Assembly (NCBI GenBank): GCA_028689665.1
Contig: JAQVCR010000003.1
Span: 124,001-188,000 of the forward strand
DNA: 64,000 nt
Source of the DNA: Muribaculaceae bacterium
GTDB taxonomy: Bacteria > Bacteroidota > Bacteroidia > Bacteroidales > Muribaculaceae
Reading direction: 5' to 3'
Part shown: in pieces, positions 27,110 to 35,074 of the stretch
Layout: every line of letters begins with the position of its first letter
Position numbering within the stretch: position 1 is the first letter of the stretch
The notes under the pieces: generated by a model
Seen by the model: only the letters and a program-made list of their open reading frames with translations
Database searches by the model: none
Told to the model about the DNA's origin: nothing
Translations under genes and position numbers: made by a program

Positions 27110-29137
27110 ATGAGTCAAATTAATTTTAATCGAGGAGCCGATAATATACGTATATTGGCAGCATCTATGGTTGAAAAGGCAAACTCAGGGCACCCGGGAG
27201 GTGCAATGGGAGGCGCAGATTATGCAAATGTGCTTTTTTCAAAATATATAGTCTATGATCCAAGCGATCCAACGTGGATAGCTAGAGATAGATTCTTCCT
27301 AGATCCAGGACACATGTCGCCAATGCTATATTCTGTTTTGGCACTGACAGGTCGCTATACATTAGAAGAGCTACAGCAATTTCGTCAATGGGGGAGTGTA
27401 ACGCCCGGACACCCGGAAGTAGATGTTTGTCGCGGAGTTGAAAATACATCAGGCCCACTCGGACAAGGACACACTATGGCTGTAGGATGTGCCATAGCCG
27501 AGAGGTTCCTTGTTTCACGTTTTGGCGAATCAATCTCTCATAAGACATATGCTTTTATATCCGACGGCGGTATTCAAGAAGAAATTTCACAAGGCGCAGG
27601 ACGAATAGCCGGATATTTAGGTTTGAGCAACCTTATCATGTTTTATGATAGTAATAATGTCCAACTTTCTACCGATGTCGATGATGTAACTTCTGAAGAT
27701 ACGGCGGCAAAATATAAGGCATGGAATTGGAACGTATTAGAAATAGATGGAACAAATGCCAATGAAATAGCTAATGCACTTGATATTGCTATTGCAGAAA
27801 CCTTACGTCCAACAATAATTATAGGCCATACGATAATGGGTAAAGGCTGTGTTACTGCTGATGGTCAGAACTTTGAAGGGAAATGCAGTACTCATGGACA
27901 GCCATTAAGCGCATCGGGTGCTTGTTATGACAAGACAATAGAAAATCTTGGTGGCGACCCTAAAAATCCGTGGCTAATTTTTGATGATGTGGCACAAATG
28001 TATGCAGCAAGAAAAGCCGAGCTGATTAAAATTTCGGCAACTAGAAAAGCAAAATTTAATGAGTGGGCAACTGCTAATCCTAAGGCCGCAAACGAATTGC
28101 AGGGCTTTATTGATGGCAAAATCCCCGAAATTGACTATTCTGCAATTGCGCACAAAGCTAATATAGCTACTCGTGCAGCTTCTGCAGATGTCCTATCAGT
28201 GTTAGCCGAGAAAGTGAAAAATATGATTGTATCGTCGGCCGACTTAGCAAATAGCGATAAAACTGATGCTTTTCTTAAAAAAACAGGAGCATTAAAAAAT
28301 AATGACTTTAGTGGTGCGTTCTTACATGCAGGCGTATCGGAACTATCAATGACTGCAATATTAAACGGAATCATGCTGCATGGGGCAATGAATGGAGCGT
28401 GTGCTACATTCTTTGTATTCTCAGATTATATGAAGCCGGCAGTAAGAATGGCAGCTTTAATGCAATTGCCTGTAAAATATATTTGGACACATGATAGTTT
28501 TAGGGTAGGTGAAGATGGCCCAACACACGAACCAGTAGAGCAAGAAGCTCAATTGAGGCTAATGGAAGAGCTAAAAAACCATGCCGGGAAAAACAGTATG
28601 CTTGTACTTCGTCCGGCAGATAGTGCTGAGACTAGTGTCGCTTGGAAAATGGCGATGGAAAATATAGATACTCCCACTGCTTTAGTACTTTCAAGGCAAA
28701 ATGTAAACGACCTACCATCAAATTCGGGTAATAGATATAATGATGCCCTGAATTCTATTCATGGAGCTTATATAATAGTAGACAACATTAATCCAGATGT
28801 GATACTTGTTGGTAATGGCTCAGAAGTGTCTACACTTGTCGACGCCGCTAAAATACTTCAAGCAGAAGGGATAACTTCAAGAATTGTTTCGGTACCATCT
28901 ATTGGATTATATAATAATCAACCACAAGAATATAAAGACAGCATCATCATTCCGGGGAAGAAAGTATTTGGACTCACCGCAGGGCTACCTTCTACACTTC
29001 TTCAGATTGTAGGCGATTATTCAAAAATATTCGGACTTGATCATTTTGGGGCATCGGCACCATATAAGGTATTAGATGATAAATTTGGGTTCCTTCCCGC
29101 TGAAGTTGCCAAAAAAATACAAATGAACTTAAAATAG
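27110..29137 (+). CDS. tkt: Transketolase
   Basis: A full-length 675-residue thiamine-diphosphate enzyme. The N-terminal domain has ANSGHPGGAMGGADY and GPLGQGHTMAVG; the ThDP motif runs from ISDGGIQEE to YDSNNVQLS; the middle domain has THDSFRVGEDGPTHEPVEQ; and the C-terminal domain has EVSTLVDAAK and GLDHFGASAPY. It moves two-carbon ketol units between sugar phosphates in the non-oxidative pentose phosphate pathway. It appears monocistronic. Confidence 0.96.
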   Translation: MSQINFNRGADNIRILAASMVEKANSGHPGGAMGGADYANVLFSKYIVYDPSDPTWIARDRFFLDPGHMSPMLYSVLALTGRYTLEELQQFRQWGSVTPGHPEVDVCRGVENTSGPLGQGHTMAVGCAIAERFLVSRFGESISHKTYAFISDGGIQEEISQGAGRIAGYLGLSNLIMFYDSNNVQLSTDVDDVTSEDTAAKYKAWNWNVLEIDGTNANEIANALDIAIAETLRPTIIIGHTIMGKGCVTADGQNFEGKCSTHGQPLSASGACYDKTIENLGGDPKNPWLIFDDVAQMYAARKAELIKISATRKAKFNEWATANPKAANELQGFIDGKIPEIDYSAIAHKANIATRAASADVLSVLAEKVKNMIVSSADLANSDKTDAFLKKTGALKNNDFSGAFLHAGVSELSMTAILNGIMLHGAMNGACATFFVFSDYMKPAVRMAALMQLPVKYIWTHDSFRVGEDGPTHEPVEQEAQLRLMEELKNHAGKNSMLVLRPADSAETSVAWKMAMENIDTPTALVLSRQNVNDLPSNSGNRYNDALNSIHGAYIIVDNINPDVILVGNGSEVSTLVDAAKILQAEGITSRIVSVPSIGLYNNQPQEYKDSIIIPGKKVFGLTAGLPSTLLQIVGDYSKIFGLDHFGASAPYKVLDDKFGFLPAEVAKKIQMNLK

Positions 29138-29213
29138 GATATAAACGTTATAGCTTATAAAGAAGGCATTTTGTTAAAAGATAACAGTATTTTATATTTT
29201 TTTTGTGAAATAG

Positions 29214-29243
29214 TTTGTCTGTGAGAAAATATTATTATCTTTG
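29214..29243 (+). promoter_or_regulatory. Promoter of the OmpA-family gene
   Basis: TTTG (29214-29217) and TATCTTTG (29236-29243), spaced 18 bp, match the consensus. The box overlaps the track start at 29241, which supports ATG 29313 with a leader of about 65 nt. Confidence 0.75.
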
Positions 29244-29312
29244 TGGAGCAAATTTGTTGAAATTAGAAAGACTATAACAAAGAATAACAACCAAAACGTA
29301 ATTTTTACATCT

Positions 29313-30500
29313 ATGAAAAAGATTACTTTATTAGCATTATTATGCTCAATGTTTATGGCACCTCTAGCTAATGCACAGGAGGTTACATACGTAGAAGACC
29401 CTTCGCAAGGATATCTTCAAAATAAGTTTAAAGATAATTGGTTTATTTCAGCTGAAGCCGGAATAGGTGGACTTGGAAGCCAATTTGACTCTAAACTTGG
29501 ATTTGGAAAAAGAATTATGCCAACGGCAAACATTTCTTTTGGTAAATGGTTCTCTCCAATAATTGGTTTGAGACTAGGAGTAGATGGCCAAAAACTTAAA
29601 GGAGCTACTAATACAGGTCTTTATATCGACCCAAAAGAAGCTAAGGTTGATGGTTATAATATCCAAAAATATTGGCAAGTAGGACCTGCTGCCGATGTAA
29701 TGTTAAACTTAACAAATTGGTGGTGTGGCTATCGTCCAGGACGCGTTTATAACGGTATCTTATATGCTGGTATGTCTGCTCATTGCATTCTTGCAAAAGA
29801 TGCAACTAAAACAGACGACTATAAATATAGCGGTACAGCTTTTGGCGCACGTCTAGGTTTATTGAACACATTTGCAATCTCTAAACAAGTTGATTTCTTA
29901 ATCGACCTACGCATGGACATGAACCAAACTCACATTGATAATCACAACTTCGATTTATACGGATCGTTGATGGCTGGTTTTGCTTACAAATTCAAAAAAC
30001 GCGAATGGAATGCTCCTATCACAGCTGTTTGTCCTCAATACAAATATACAGATGCTGAAGGTGATGCTCTAGTTTCTCGTCTACAAGCTGCCGATGCTAA
30101 GATTTCATCTCTAGAAAATCAATTGAAGAATTGTATGAATCGTCCTCAACCTAAAGCTAACGCTGCAGCTGTTGAAAATACTACATTAGCTACAATTTAT
30201 TTCCCAATTGGTTCTTCAAGAGTTAATGGAGCAAATGCTAATTTAGTAAAAGCATTAGCAAATGCAATGAAAGATTCAGATTCTAAATATACTGTAACAG
30301 GTTGGGCTGATAGCTATACCGGTTCTGCTAAATACAACGAAAAACTACGTGAAGCACGTGCTAACAACGTAGCTAAGATTCTTAAAAAGAGAGGCGTTGC
30401 AGCAGATAAACTTACAGTTAATTCAAATTCTGAGAATTTGACTAAATTTGGTTCTAAGAGTGCTTCTCTAGACCGTGCTGTAACAATCAGTGTTGATTAA
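29313..30500 (+). CDS. OmpA-family outer-membrane porin/peptidoglycan-binding protein
   Basis: The correct start is ATG 29313, giving MKKITLLALL and a clear signal peptide cut after LANAQ; the track's 24 extra residues lie in promoter/leader. The 395-residue product has an N-terminal 8-stranded barrel (residues about 40-230), a short coiled-coil hinge (AADAKISSLENQLKNC) and a C-terminal OmpA domain (TIYFPIGSSRVN, GWADSYTGSAKYNEKLREARANNV) that binds peptidoglycan. This is the common major outer-membrane protein of Bacteroidales. Confidence 0.94.
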   Translation: MKKITLLALLCSMFMAPLANAQEVTYVEDPSQGYLQNKFKDNWFISAEAGIGGLGSQFDSKLGFGKRIMPTANISFGKWFSPIIGLRLGVDGQKLKGATNTGLYIDPKEAKVDGYNIQKYWQVGPAADVMLNLTNWWCGYRPGRVYNGILYAGMSAHCILAKDATKTDDYKYSGTAFGARLGLLNTFAISKQVDFLIDLRMDMNQTHIDNHNFDLYGSLMAGFAYKFKKREWNAPITAVCPQYKYTDAEGDALVSRLQAADAKISSLENQLKNCMNRPQPKANAAAVENTTLATIYFPIGSSRVNGANANLVKALANAMKDSDSKYTVTGWADSYTGSAKYNEKLREARANNVAKILKKRGVAADKLTVNSNSENLTKFGSKSASLDRAVTISVD

Positions 30501-30519
30501 TTAGCATAAAAATATTTTT

Positions 30520-30550
30520 AAAAAGCATCTCTATATGAGAAGCTTTTTTT
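30520..30550 (+). terminator. Rho-independent terminator of the OmpA-family gene
   Basis: AAAAAGCATCTC and GAGAAGCTTTTT pair with one mismatch around TATAT, followed by T residues, 20 bp after the stop. Confidence 0.88.
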
Positions 30551-30584
30551 ATATGCAAAATTTTACTTTTTACGCTATATATTC

Positions 30585-30592
30585 TAAATTTG
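30585..30592 (+). promoter_or_regulatory. -7 box placed for a leaderless transcript
   Basis: TAAATTTG ends four bases before the ATG of the PAP2/barrel gene at 30597. With the usual spacing, transcription would begin at or next to the start codon. No -33 TTTG is seen. Confidence 0.4.
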
Positions 30593-30596
30593 TAGA

Positions 30597-31964
30597 ATGA
30601 AAAAAATTGAAAGGTATAATTCAGTATTTACAGTATTGATATTAGTTTTGGCTGTTTTATTTAATAATACAGTCGCAGCTTCAACATTCCAAAATGATAC
30701 AATATATAATGATTTGAAAAATGATTCAACAGCTATTTTAAATGATACTGTTAAGTCGTCTATTAATCATGGAGATGCTAATACTTTTACTTGCTTTTCT
30801 GTTTCTGATTCTGTGAAGAAAAAGACATCGTTTAAAGATGTAACAGGACTTATATATAATTCCAGACCATTCAGAATGTCTTGTGTCGGTATTCCTTTAG
30901 TTGTTGCCGGATTAGCAGTTAAAAGTGGAGATGATCGTATTCGCGGAATGCGTAATGAATATTCAAAGGAATATAATACAATTGTTGATGACTATACACA
31001 ATATTTGCCCGGAGCTCTCCTTTTGGGGCTAAAATTAGGAGGCGTTAAGAGCCGTAGTTCTTGGCTTAGAATGGCTGTGTCTGATGCTTTTTCTGCAGCA
31101 TTAATGGCAGGAATGGTAAACACAATGAAGCATACTATTAGTGTTGAGCGACCAGATGGATCGAATGATCATTCTTTTCCTTCAGGACACACTGCAACTG
31201 CATTTATGTTTGCAACTATGCTACATAAAGAATATGGAGCAATAAGCCCTTGGTATAGTATTGCAGGATATTCAATAGCTACTTATACGGGCGTTAGCCG
31301 TATATTAAATAATAAGCATTGGCTTAGTGATGTGCTTGTAGGCGCAGGCATTGGAATTTTATCAGCCGAGTTAGGATACTTTTTAGCCGATTTGATATTT
31401 AAAGATAAAGGAATTAATTCTTTCCCTAAGTATAAAGAATTTGATTACGACCACAAGCCTTCTTTTCTAGGCGTTTATTTGGGCGTTAACTTCGATGTAA
31501 GCACTTTAGAATTAGAAGATAATACAACAATTGATTTAAAGGCTGGAGCCAATGCCGGGCTTGAAGGTGCGTATTTCTTTAATCGTAATTTTGGATTAGG
31601 TGGTAGAGTAAATGTTTCAGGTTTTCCTGTTACTCTTAATGGTGTTGTAGAGAATAAATTATTACATCTCAGTACAATATATGCCGGTCCATATTTTTCA
31701 GTTCCATTAATTCCACAGATTTTACTTGGAGGTCGTGCTATGTTGGGCTATGCAGATTATTCTAAATGTATATTGTCGTCATTAACATTAGGAGGGAAAG
31801 GCAATCTAAGTTTTACAGGCGGGGTGTCGCTTGCTTTATTACCCAGTAAAAGTTTTAATGTTCGGTTTTTTGCTGATTATTCTTTATGTGGCTCGTATGT
31901 AAAATCGATTAAAGACAATAGCCATTTTATAACAATAGGTGCAATTGCTGCAATGAATTTTTAA
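30597..31964 (+). CDS. PAP2-family phosphatase fused to an outer-membrane beta-barrel domain
   Basis: A 455-residue exported protein with a signal peptide (residues about 1-28) and a PAP2 domain. The full acid-phosphatase motif set is present: KHTISVERP (K-x6-RP), FPSGHTAT and SRILNNKHWLSD (SR-x5-H-x3-D), near residues 180-245. From about residue 280 the sequence changes to alternating strands (FLGVYLGVNFDVS, NAGLEGAYFFNRNFGLGGRVNVS) ending in an aromatic-rich terminus AAMNF, typical of an 8-strand barrel. It probably dephosphorylates a lipid or sugar phosphate at the outer membrane; substrate unknown. Confidence 0.85.
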   Translation: MKKIERYNSVFTVLILVLAVLFNNTVAASTFQNDTIYNDLKNDSTAILNDTVKSSINHGDANTFTCFSVSDSVKKKTSFKDVTGLIYNSRPFRMSCVGIPLVVAGLAVKSGDDRIRGMRNEYSKEYNTIVDDYTQYLPGALLLGLKLGGVKSRSSWLRMAVSDAFSAALMAGMVNTMKHTISVERPDGSNDHSFPSGHTATAFMFATMLHKEYGAISPWYSIAGYSIATYTGVSRILNNKHWLSDVLVGAGIGILSAELGYFLADLIFKDKGINSFPKYKEFDYDHKPSFLGVYLGVNFDVSTLELEDNTTIDLKAGANAGLEGAYFFNRNFGLGGRVNVSGFPVTLNGVVENKLLHLSTIYAGPYFSVPLIPQILLGGRAMLGYADYSKCILSSLTLGGKGNLSFTGGVSLALLPSKSFNVRFFADYSLCGSYVKSIKDNSHFITIGAIAAMNF

Positions 31965-32004
31965 TAGTTGTTGCTTAGAAATTGAGTTTGTTTTGGGCAA
32001 AAGC

Positions 32005-32045
32005 AAAAGTAGGAAAAAACCACTTTTGTTTTCTCCTACTCTAAA
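32005..32045. terminator. Bidirectional terminator between convergent genes
   Basis: AGTAGGAAAA and TTTTCTCCTACT pair with a one-base bulge. The hairpin is flanked by A-rich sequence on one side and T-rich on the other, and lies between convergent genes ending at 31964 and 32067. Confidence 0.7.
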
Positions 32046-32066
32046 AATTTAATATTTCATTTATCG

Positions 32067-33188
32067 TTATACCGGTACTACCAGCATAGGAATATCGCCA
32101 TGAAATAACATTCGGTGGGCCATACTAGGATTGAATAATCTAGCGAAAATATTTCGCTTTTTATTCGGAATAATAATCAAGTCGATGTTATTATTAATAG
32201 TATATTTTTCGAAATCATTGAGAAACTTTGTATCAGCAAAAGTCTTAATACTAAATGTGAAATTAGGATAGTGCAAATTACAATAGTCAAGCACAGCTTC
32301 GTTGCGTTGTTCGATATTAGTTATTTTCTTTTCTAAGATAGGAATTAAAGTAACATCTAATTTGTTATCGCAGAATAGCCTAATAAAAATATCTAGTGAT
32401 ATTAAATCTTCTTGATACAGATTACTAAAGAAAACTACTCTCTTTATATCGCTTATATTATTGAGCGATATATTTTCGGGAACTGTAAATACCGGGAATT
32501 TTCCTGCATCTAATACCTCAGCTGTTACACTACCAATAAGATCTATTTCCTTTTTGTCTTTTCCTCGAGTACCCATAATTATTAAATGAGATCTTATCTG
32601 CTTAGCATATTCTAGTATTGCATCTTCAGGAACACCTTCGGCTATTACAGTGCTAAATTCCGCTTTTTTTAATGATTTATTGGCTATCGATTCTCTAATC
32701 TTTGTGGCAAAGCTATTCATTTTAGCGTGTATGGCTTTGTCAAGCTCTTCATCATCTTCAATATTAATAATTTCGGAACTATATCCGTCGCTGTTAAAAG
32801 GAAGGCTACCGGAGTAGTTTGTGCTAATATACGAGTGTAATAAAATGACTTTACCACCTAATTTGTTGGCAAAGTCAAAACCTACAGAACATGCTTTAAG
32901 TGAATAATCAGAAAAGTCGATAGGAATAAGAATCTTTGGTGCATTTATTTCTGCATGTTTTATCGATTCGATATCGACCTTATCAGGTTCTCCTTCAATG
33001 ATTTTTAATGCCAAAGGAAGGTCTTCTTCGTAAATACGAACTCTAACTCCAGACGATATTACAGGTTTAACTAGATTGACATTGTGTATTGTTGAAGTAA
33101 TGCCATTCTTTTCGAGTAACGCCTTTAGTAATAAGGCCTGTTCGTATGTGTGAATTGCTAACGTTATTAATTTTCCTTTATCCGGCAT
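32067..33188 (-). CDS. Tandem universal stress protein with N-terminal DUF2007-like domain
   Basis: The 373-residue product has an N-terminal 65-residue segment (LAIHTYEQALLLKALLEKNGI...VRIYEEDLPLALKII) resembling DUF2007 signal-transduction domains. A first Usp domain (PKILIPIDFSDYS to TVPEN) carries the ATP-binding G-x2-G-x9-G(S/T) motif in GTRGKDKKEIDLIGSVT. A second, degenerate Usp domain (IKRVVFFSNLYQEDL to PMLVVP) lacks that motif. It is cytoplasmic and probably ATP-binding, acting in stress or starvation. It converges with the PAP2/barrel gene. Confidence 0.85.
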   Translation of the reverse strand: MPDKGKLITLAIHTYEQALLLKALLEKNGITSTIHNVNLVKPVISSGVRVRIYEEDLPLALKIIEGEPDKVDIESIKHAEINAPKILIPIDFSDYSLKACSVGFDFANKLGGKVILLHSYISTNYSGSLPFNSDGYSSEIINIEDDEELDKAIHAKMNSFATKIRESIANKSLKKAEFSTVIAEGVPEDAILEYAKQIRSHLIIMGTRGKDKKEIDLIGSVTAEVLDAGKFPVFTVPENISLNNISDIKRVVFFSNLYQEDLISLDIFIRLFCDNKLDVTLIPILEKKITNIEQRNEAVLDYCNLHYPNFTFSIKTFADTKFLNDFEKYTINNNIDLIIIPNKKRNIFARLFNPSMAHRMLFHGDIPMLVVPV

Positions 33189-33233
33189 CTTTAATAAAAA
33201 TATAGTTATTACTAATAAGTAAACGTAAATTTA

Positions 33234-33494
33234 TTATTCTTTGTTCTCCTCTTTTTCAAGTATTTCGAGAGCCATATCATAAATTAATGTGTCATCGAGT
33301 ACAACGATTCCTCCATCAGGTCCTGGCTCAATATGTAACCCACAATTTTTACCGAACTCATAGTTAGTACCACCGAAATAATTTCTAACGGTTTGAACAG
33401 TAACATTCAGTTGGTCGGCAATTTTGTGCATTGAACCAGTAGGTAAGCTGTCTTTGATACGACGAAGCTCATTAAATGAAATTGTTTTTGTCAT
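33234..33494 (-). CDS. Small helix-turn-helix DNA-binding protein
   Basis: An 86-residue soluble protein with an N-terminal helix-turn-helix (HKIADQLNVTVQTVRNYFGG, residues about 22-41) followed by a short domain with EPGPDGGIVVLDDTLIYDMALEIL. Similar small DNA-binding proteins occur widely in Bacteroidales without known targets. It lies 45 bp upstream of the universal stress gene in the same direction and may regulate or be cotranscribed with it. Confidence 0.75.
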   Translation of the reverse strand: MTKTISFNELRRIKDSLPTGSMHKIADQLNVTVQTVRNYFGGTNYEFGKNCGLHIEPGPDGGIVVLDDTLIYDMALEILEKEENKE

Positions 33495-33588
33495 GATACT
33501 ATTGTTTTTTATGTTAATAATATGTTATTTAAGTTTGGTCTAAATTTATCCAATAACTTTTGATTAACCAAATAAAAACGTATAAATT

Positions 33589-34266
33589 TTATATGCCGTA
33601 AAACATAAATATTGAGCTGATGGTAACTAATAGGATATTAACTATTATTGCGATAGTGGCTCCATTTACATAAATGTGTTTAAATGGTGTCTGTATTGGA
33701 ATTTCTAGTATTTTTATTCGTCTAGCTTGTTGATATAAATAATAGCAAAATAATGCCGAGCAAATGCCAATTATTGTTCCACCAATTAAGTCGCCCGGAT
33801 AGTGTACGCCTAAGTATAATCGGCTATAAGATACAAGTACAGCCCAGATAATTCCGATTATTGTAAAGTATTTATTCTTAAAAACGAGAGTAAATAGTGT
33901 TATAAAAGCAAATGTATTAGCAGCATGGCTAGAAACGAAACCAAAAGGGCCTCCACGATAATCATTCACTAAATGAATTGTAGATTCAAGAGCTATGTTA
34001 TGAGATGGGCGGAATCGCTCTACTATTTCTTTAATTATTGTTGACGAAGTCTGGTCGGCAATTGTGATACATAAAGTTGTAAGGATTATAATCAATATTG
34101 CTTGTTTCCAGTTTTTAAAAAATAGTATTGCAATTAATACTCCATATAATGGATACCATGTCGATTTTCCTGAAATCATCCACATAAAATAGTCGAAAAA
34201 CAGATTGTGGAATGAATTGAAAAAGGTAAATATCTGTGTATCGTAGTAATTTAATAGCTCTATCAT
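33589..34266 (-). CDS. PAP2-family membrane phosphatase (undecaprenyl-diphosphatase type)
   Basis: A 225-residue inner-membrane protein with about six helices and the PAP2 motifs KEIVERFRP, a modified second motif VSSHAANTFA, and SRLYLGVHYPGD. The form resembles the BcrC/PgpB group that recycles undecaprenyl pyrophosphate for cell-wall synthesis. It starts 12 bp after batE, so it is probably the last gene of the moxR-bat operon. Confidence 0.85.
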   Translation of the reverse strand: MIELLNYYDTQIFTFFNSFHNLFFDYFMWMISGKSTWYPLYGVLIAILFFKNWKQAILIIILTTLCITIADQTSSTIIKEIVERFRPSHNIALESTIHLVNDYRGGPFGFVSSHAANTFAFITLFTLVFKNKYFTIIGIIWAVLVSYSRLYLGVHYPGDLIGGTIIGICSALFCYYLYQQARRIKILEIPIQTPFKHIYVNGATIAIIVNILLVTISSIFMFYGI

Positions 34267-34278
34267 AAATTTTTAATT

Positions 34279-35070
34279 TTAGATAATATCAATATTATCT
34301 TTTTTTATCCACGCTCGATGGGTGTCGTCTGCTTTGATGTCATACCAACGTTCTATCTTTCCGTTAGTTTTATTGTCGACAGAATCGAGTATGTATATCT
34401 TAGTGCCTTCGTTGAGTATAAATGCCTCTTCACTTTTGTCTTTTGGTATTCTCGGGGATGTGCTGAGAGTTACAGATTGTGTCGTTATAATGGCGTAGTG
34501 CCGATTCTCAACTTTGTTTCGTGAAGAGAATGCATAATAGTTTGTTATTATTACAAGAATTGCGAGAGCAAAGCCTCCGAAAAATCCTACTTTTCGTGCA
34601 AGTACAGATGTTGCAAATACATATAGAGCAATTGCCGAAAGCAACAATATAAAAAGAATTATCGCTATTATTGCCCAATTGTTTGAAGTCATTATGTTGC
34701 GAATGTCTTGAAAAGATTTAATAATTATATTTGCTTCGTCGACATCAGTCTTATCTACTATTTTAGAATTTACAAATTCAAGATTAGTCCTTGCTTCTTC
34801 ATTAGAAGGGTCAATATTAAGTGCGCGCTCATAATATAATATGGCTTTTCCTTTATTTCCAAGTCGATAATAGGTATTACCTATATTAAAAAATAATTCA
34901 CTAGATATTCCTTCTTTTTTCTCGGCTTCAAGATAAAGTCGTTGAGCTTCGATATAATTATCGGCTGTGTAGGCTGCCTCAGCTTTTGATGAGAGGCTTT
35001 GAGCATTGCTTATTAGATAGAAACAATTGCTCGCTACGAATATTGTTAATAGTATATATATCTTTTTCAT
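34279..35070 (-). CDS. batE: BatE: TPR protein with SH3-like C-terminal domain
   Basis: A 263-residue protein with a signal peptide, two or three TPR units (residues about 28-105; AEAAYTADNYIEAQRLYLEAEK, GNKGKAILYYERALNIDPSNEEA-type), two transmembrane helices (about 133-150 and 158-178) and an SH3-like domain at the C-terminus. It follows batD by 4 bp. Bat proteins are required for aerotolerance in Bacteroides fragilis; this member is thought to scaffold interactions in the periplasm. Confidence 0.85.
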   Translation of the reverse strand: MKKIYILLTIFVASNCFYLISNAQSLSSKAEAAYTADNYIEAQRLYLEAEKKEGISSELFFNIGNTYYRLGNKGKAILYYERALNIDPSNEEARTNLEFVNSKIVDKTDVDEANIIIKSFQDIRNIMTSNNWAIIAIILFILLLSAIALYVFATSVLARKVGFFGGFALAILVIITNYYAFSSRNKVENRHYAIITTQSVTLSTSPRIPKDKSEEAFILNEGTKIYILDSVDNKTNGKIERWYDIKADDTHRAWIKKDNIDII

Positions 35071-35074
35071 TGTT

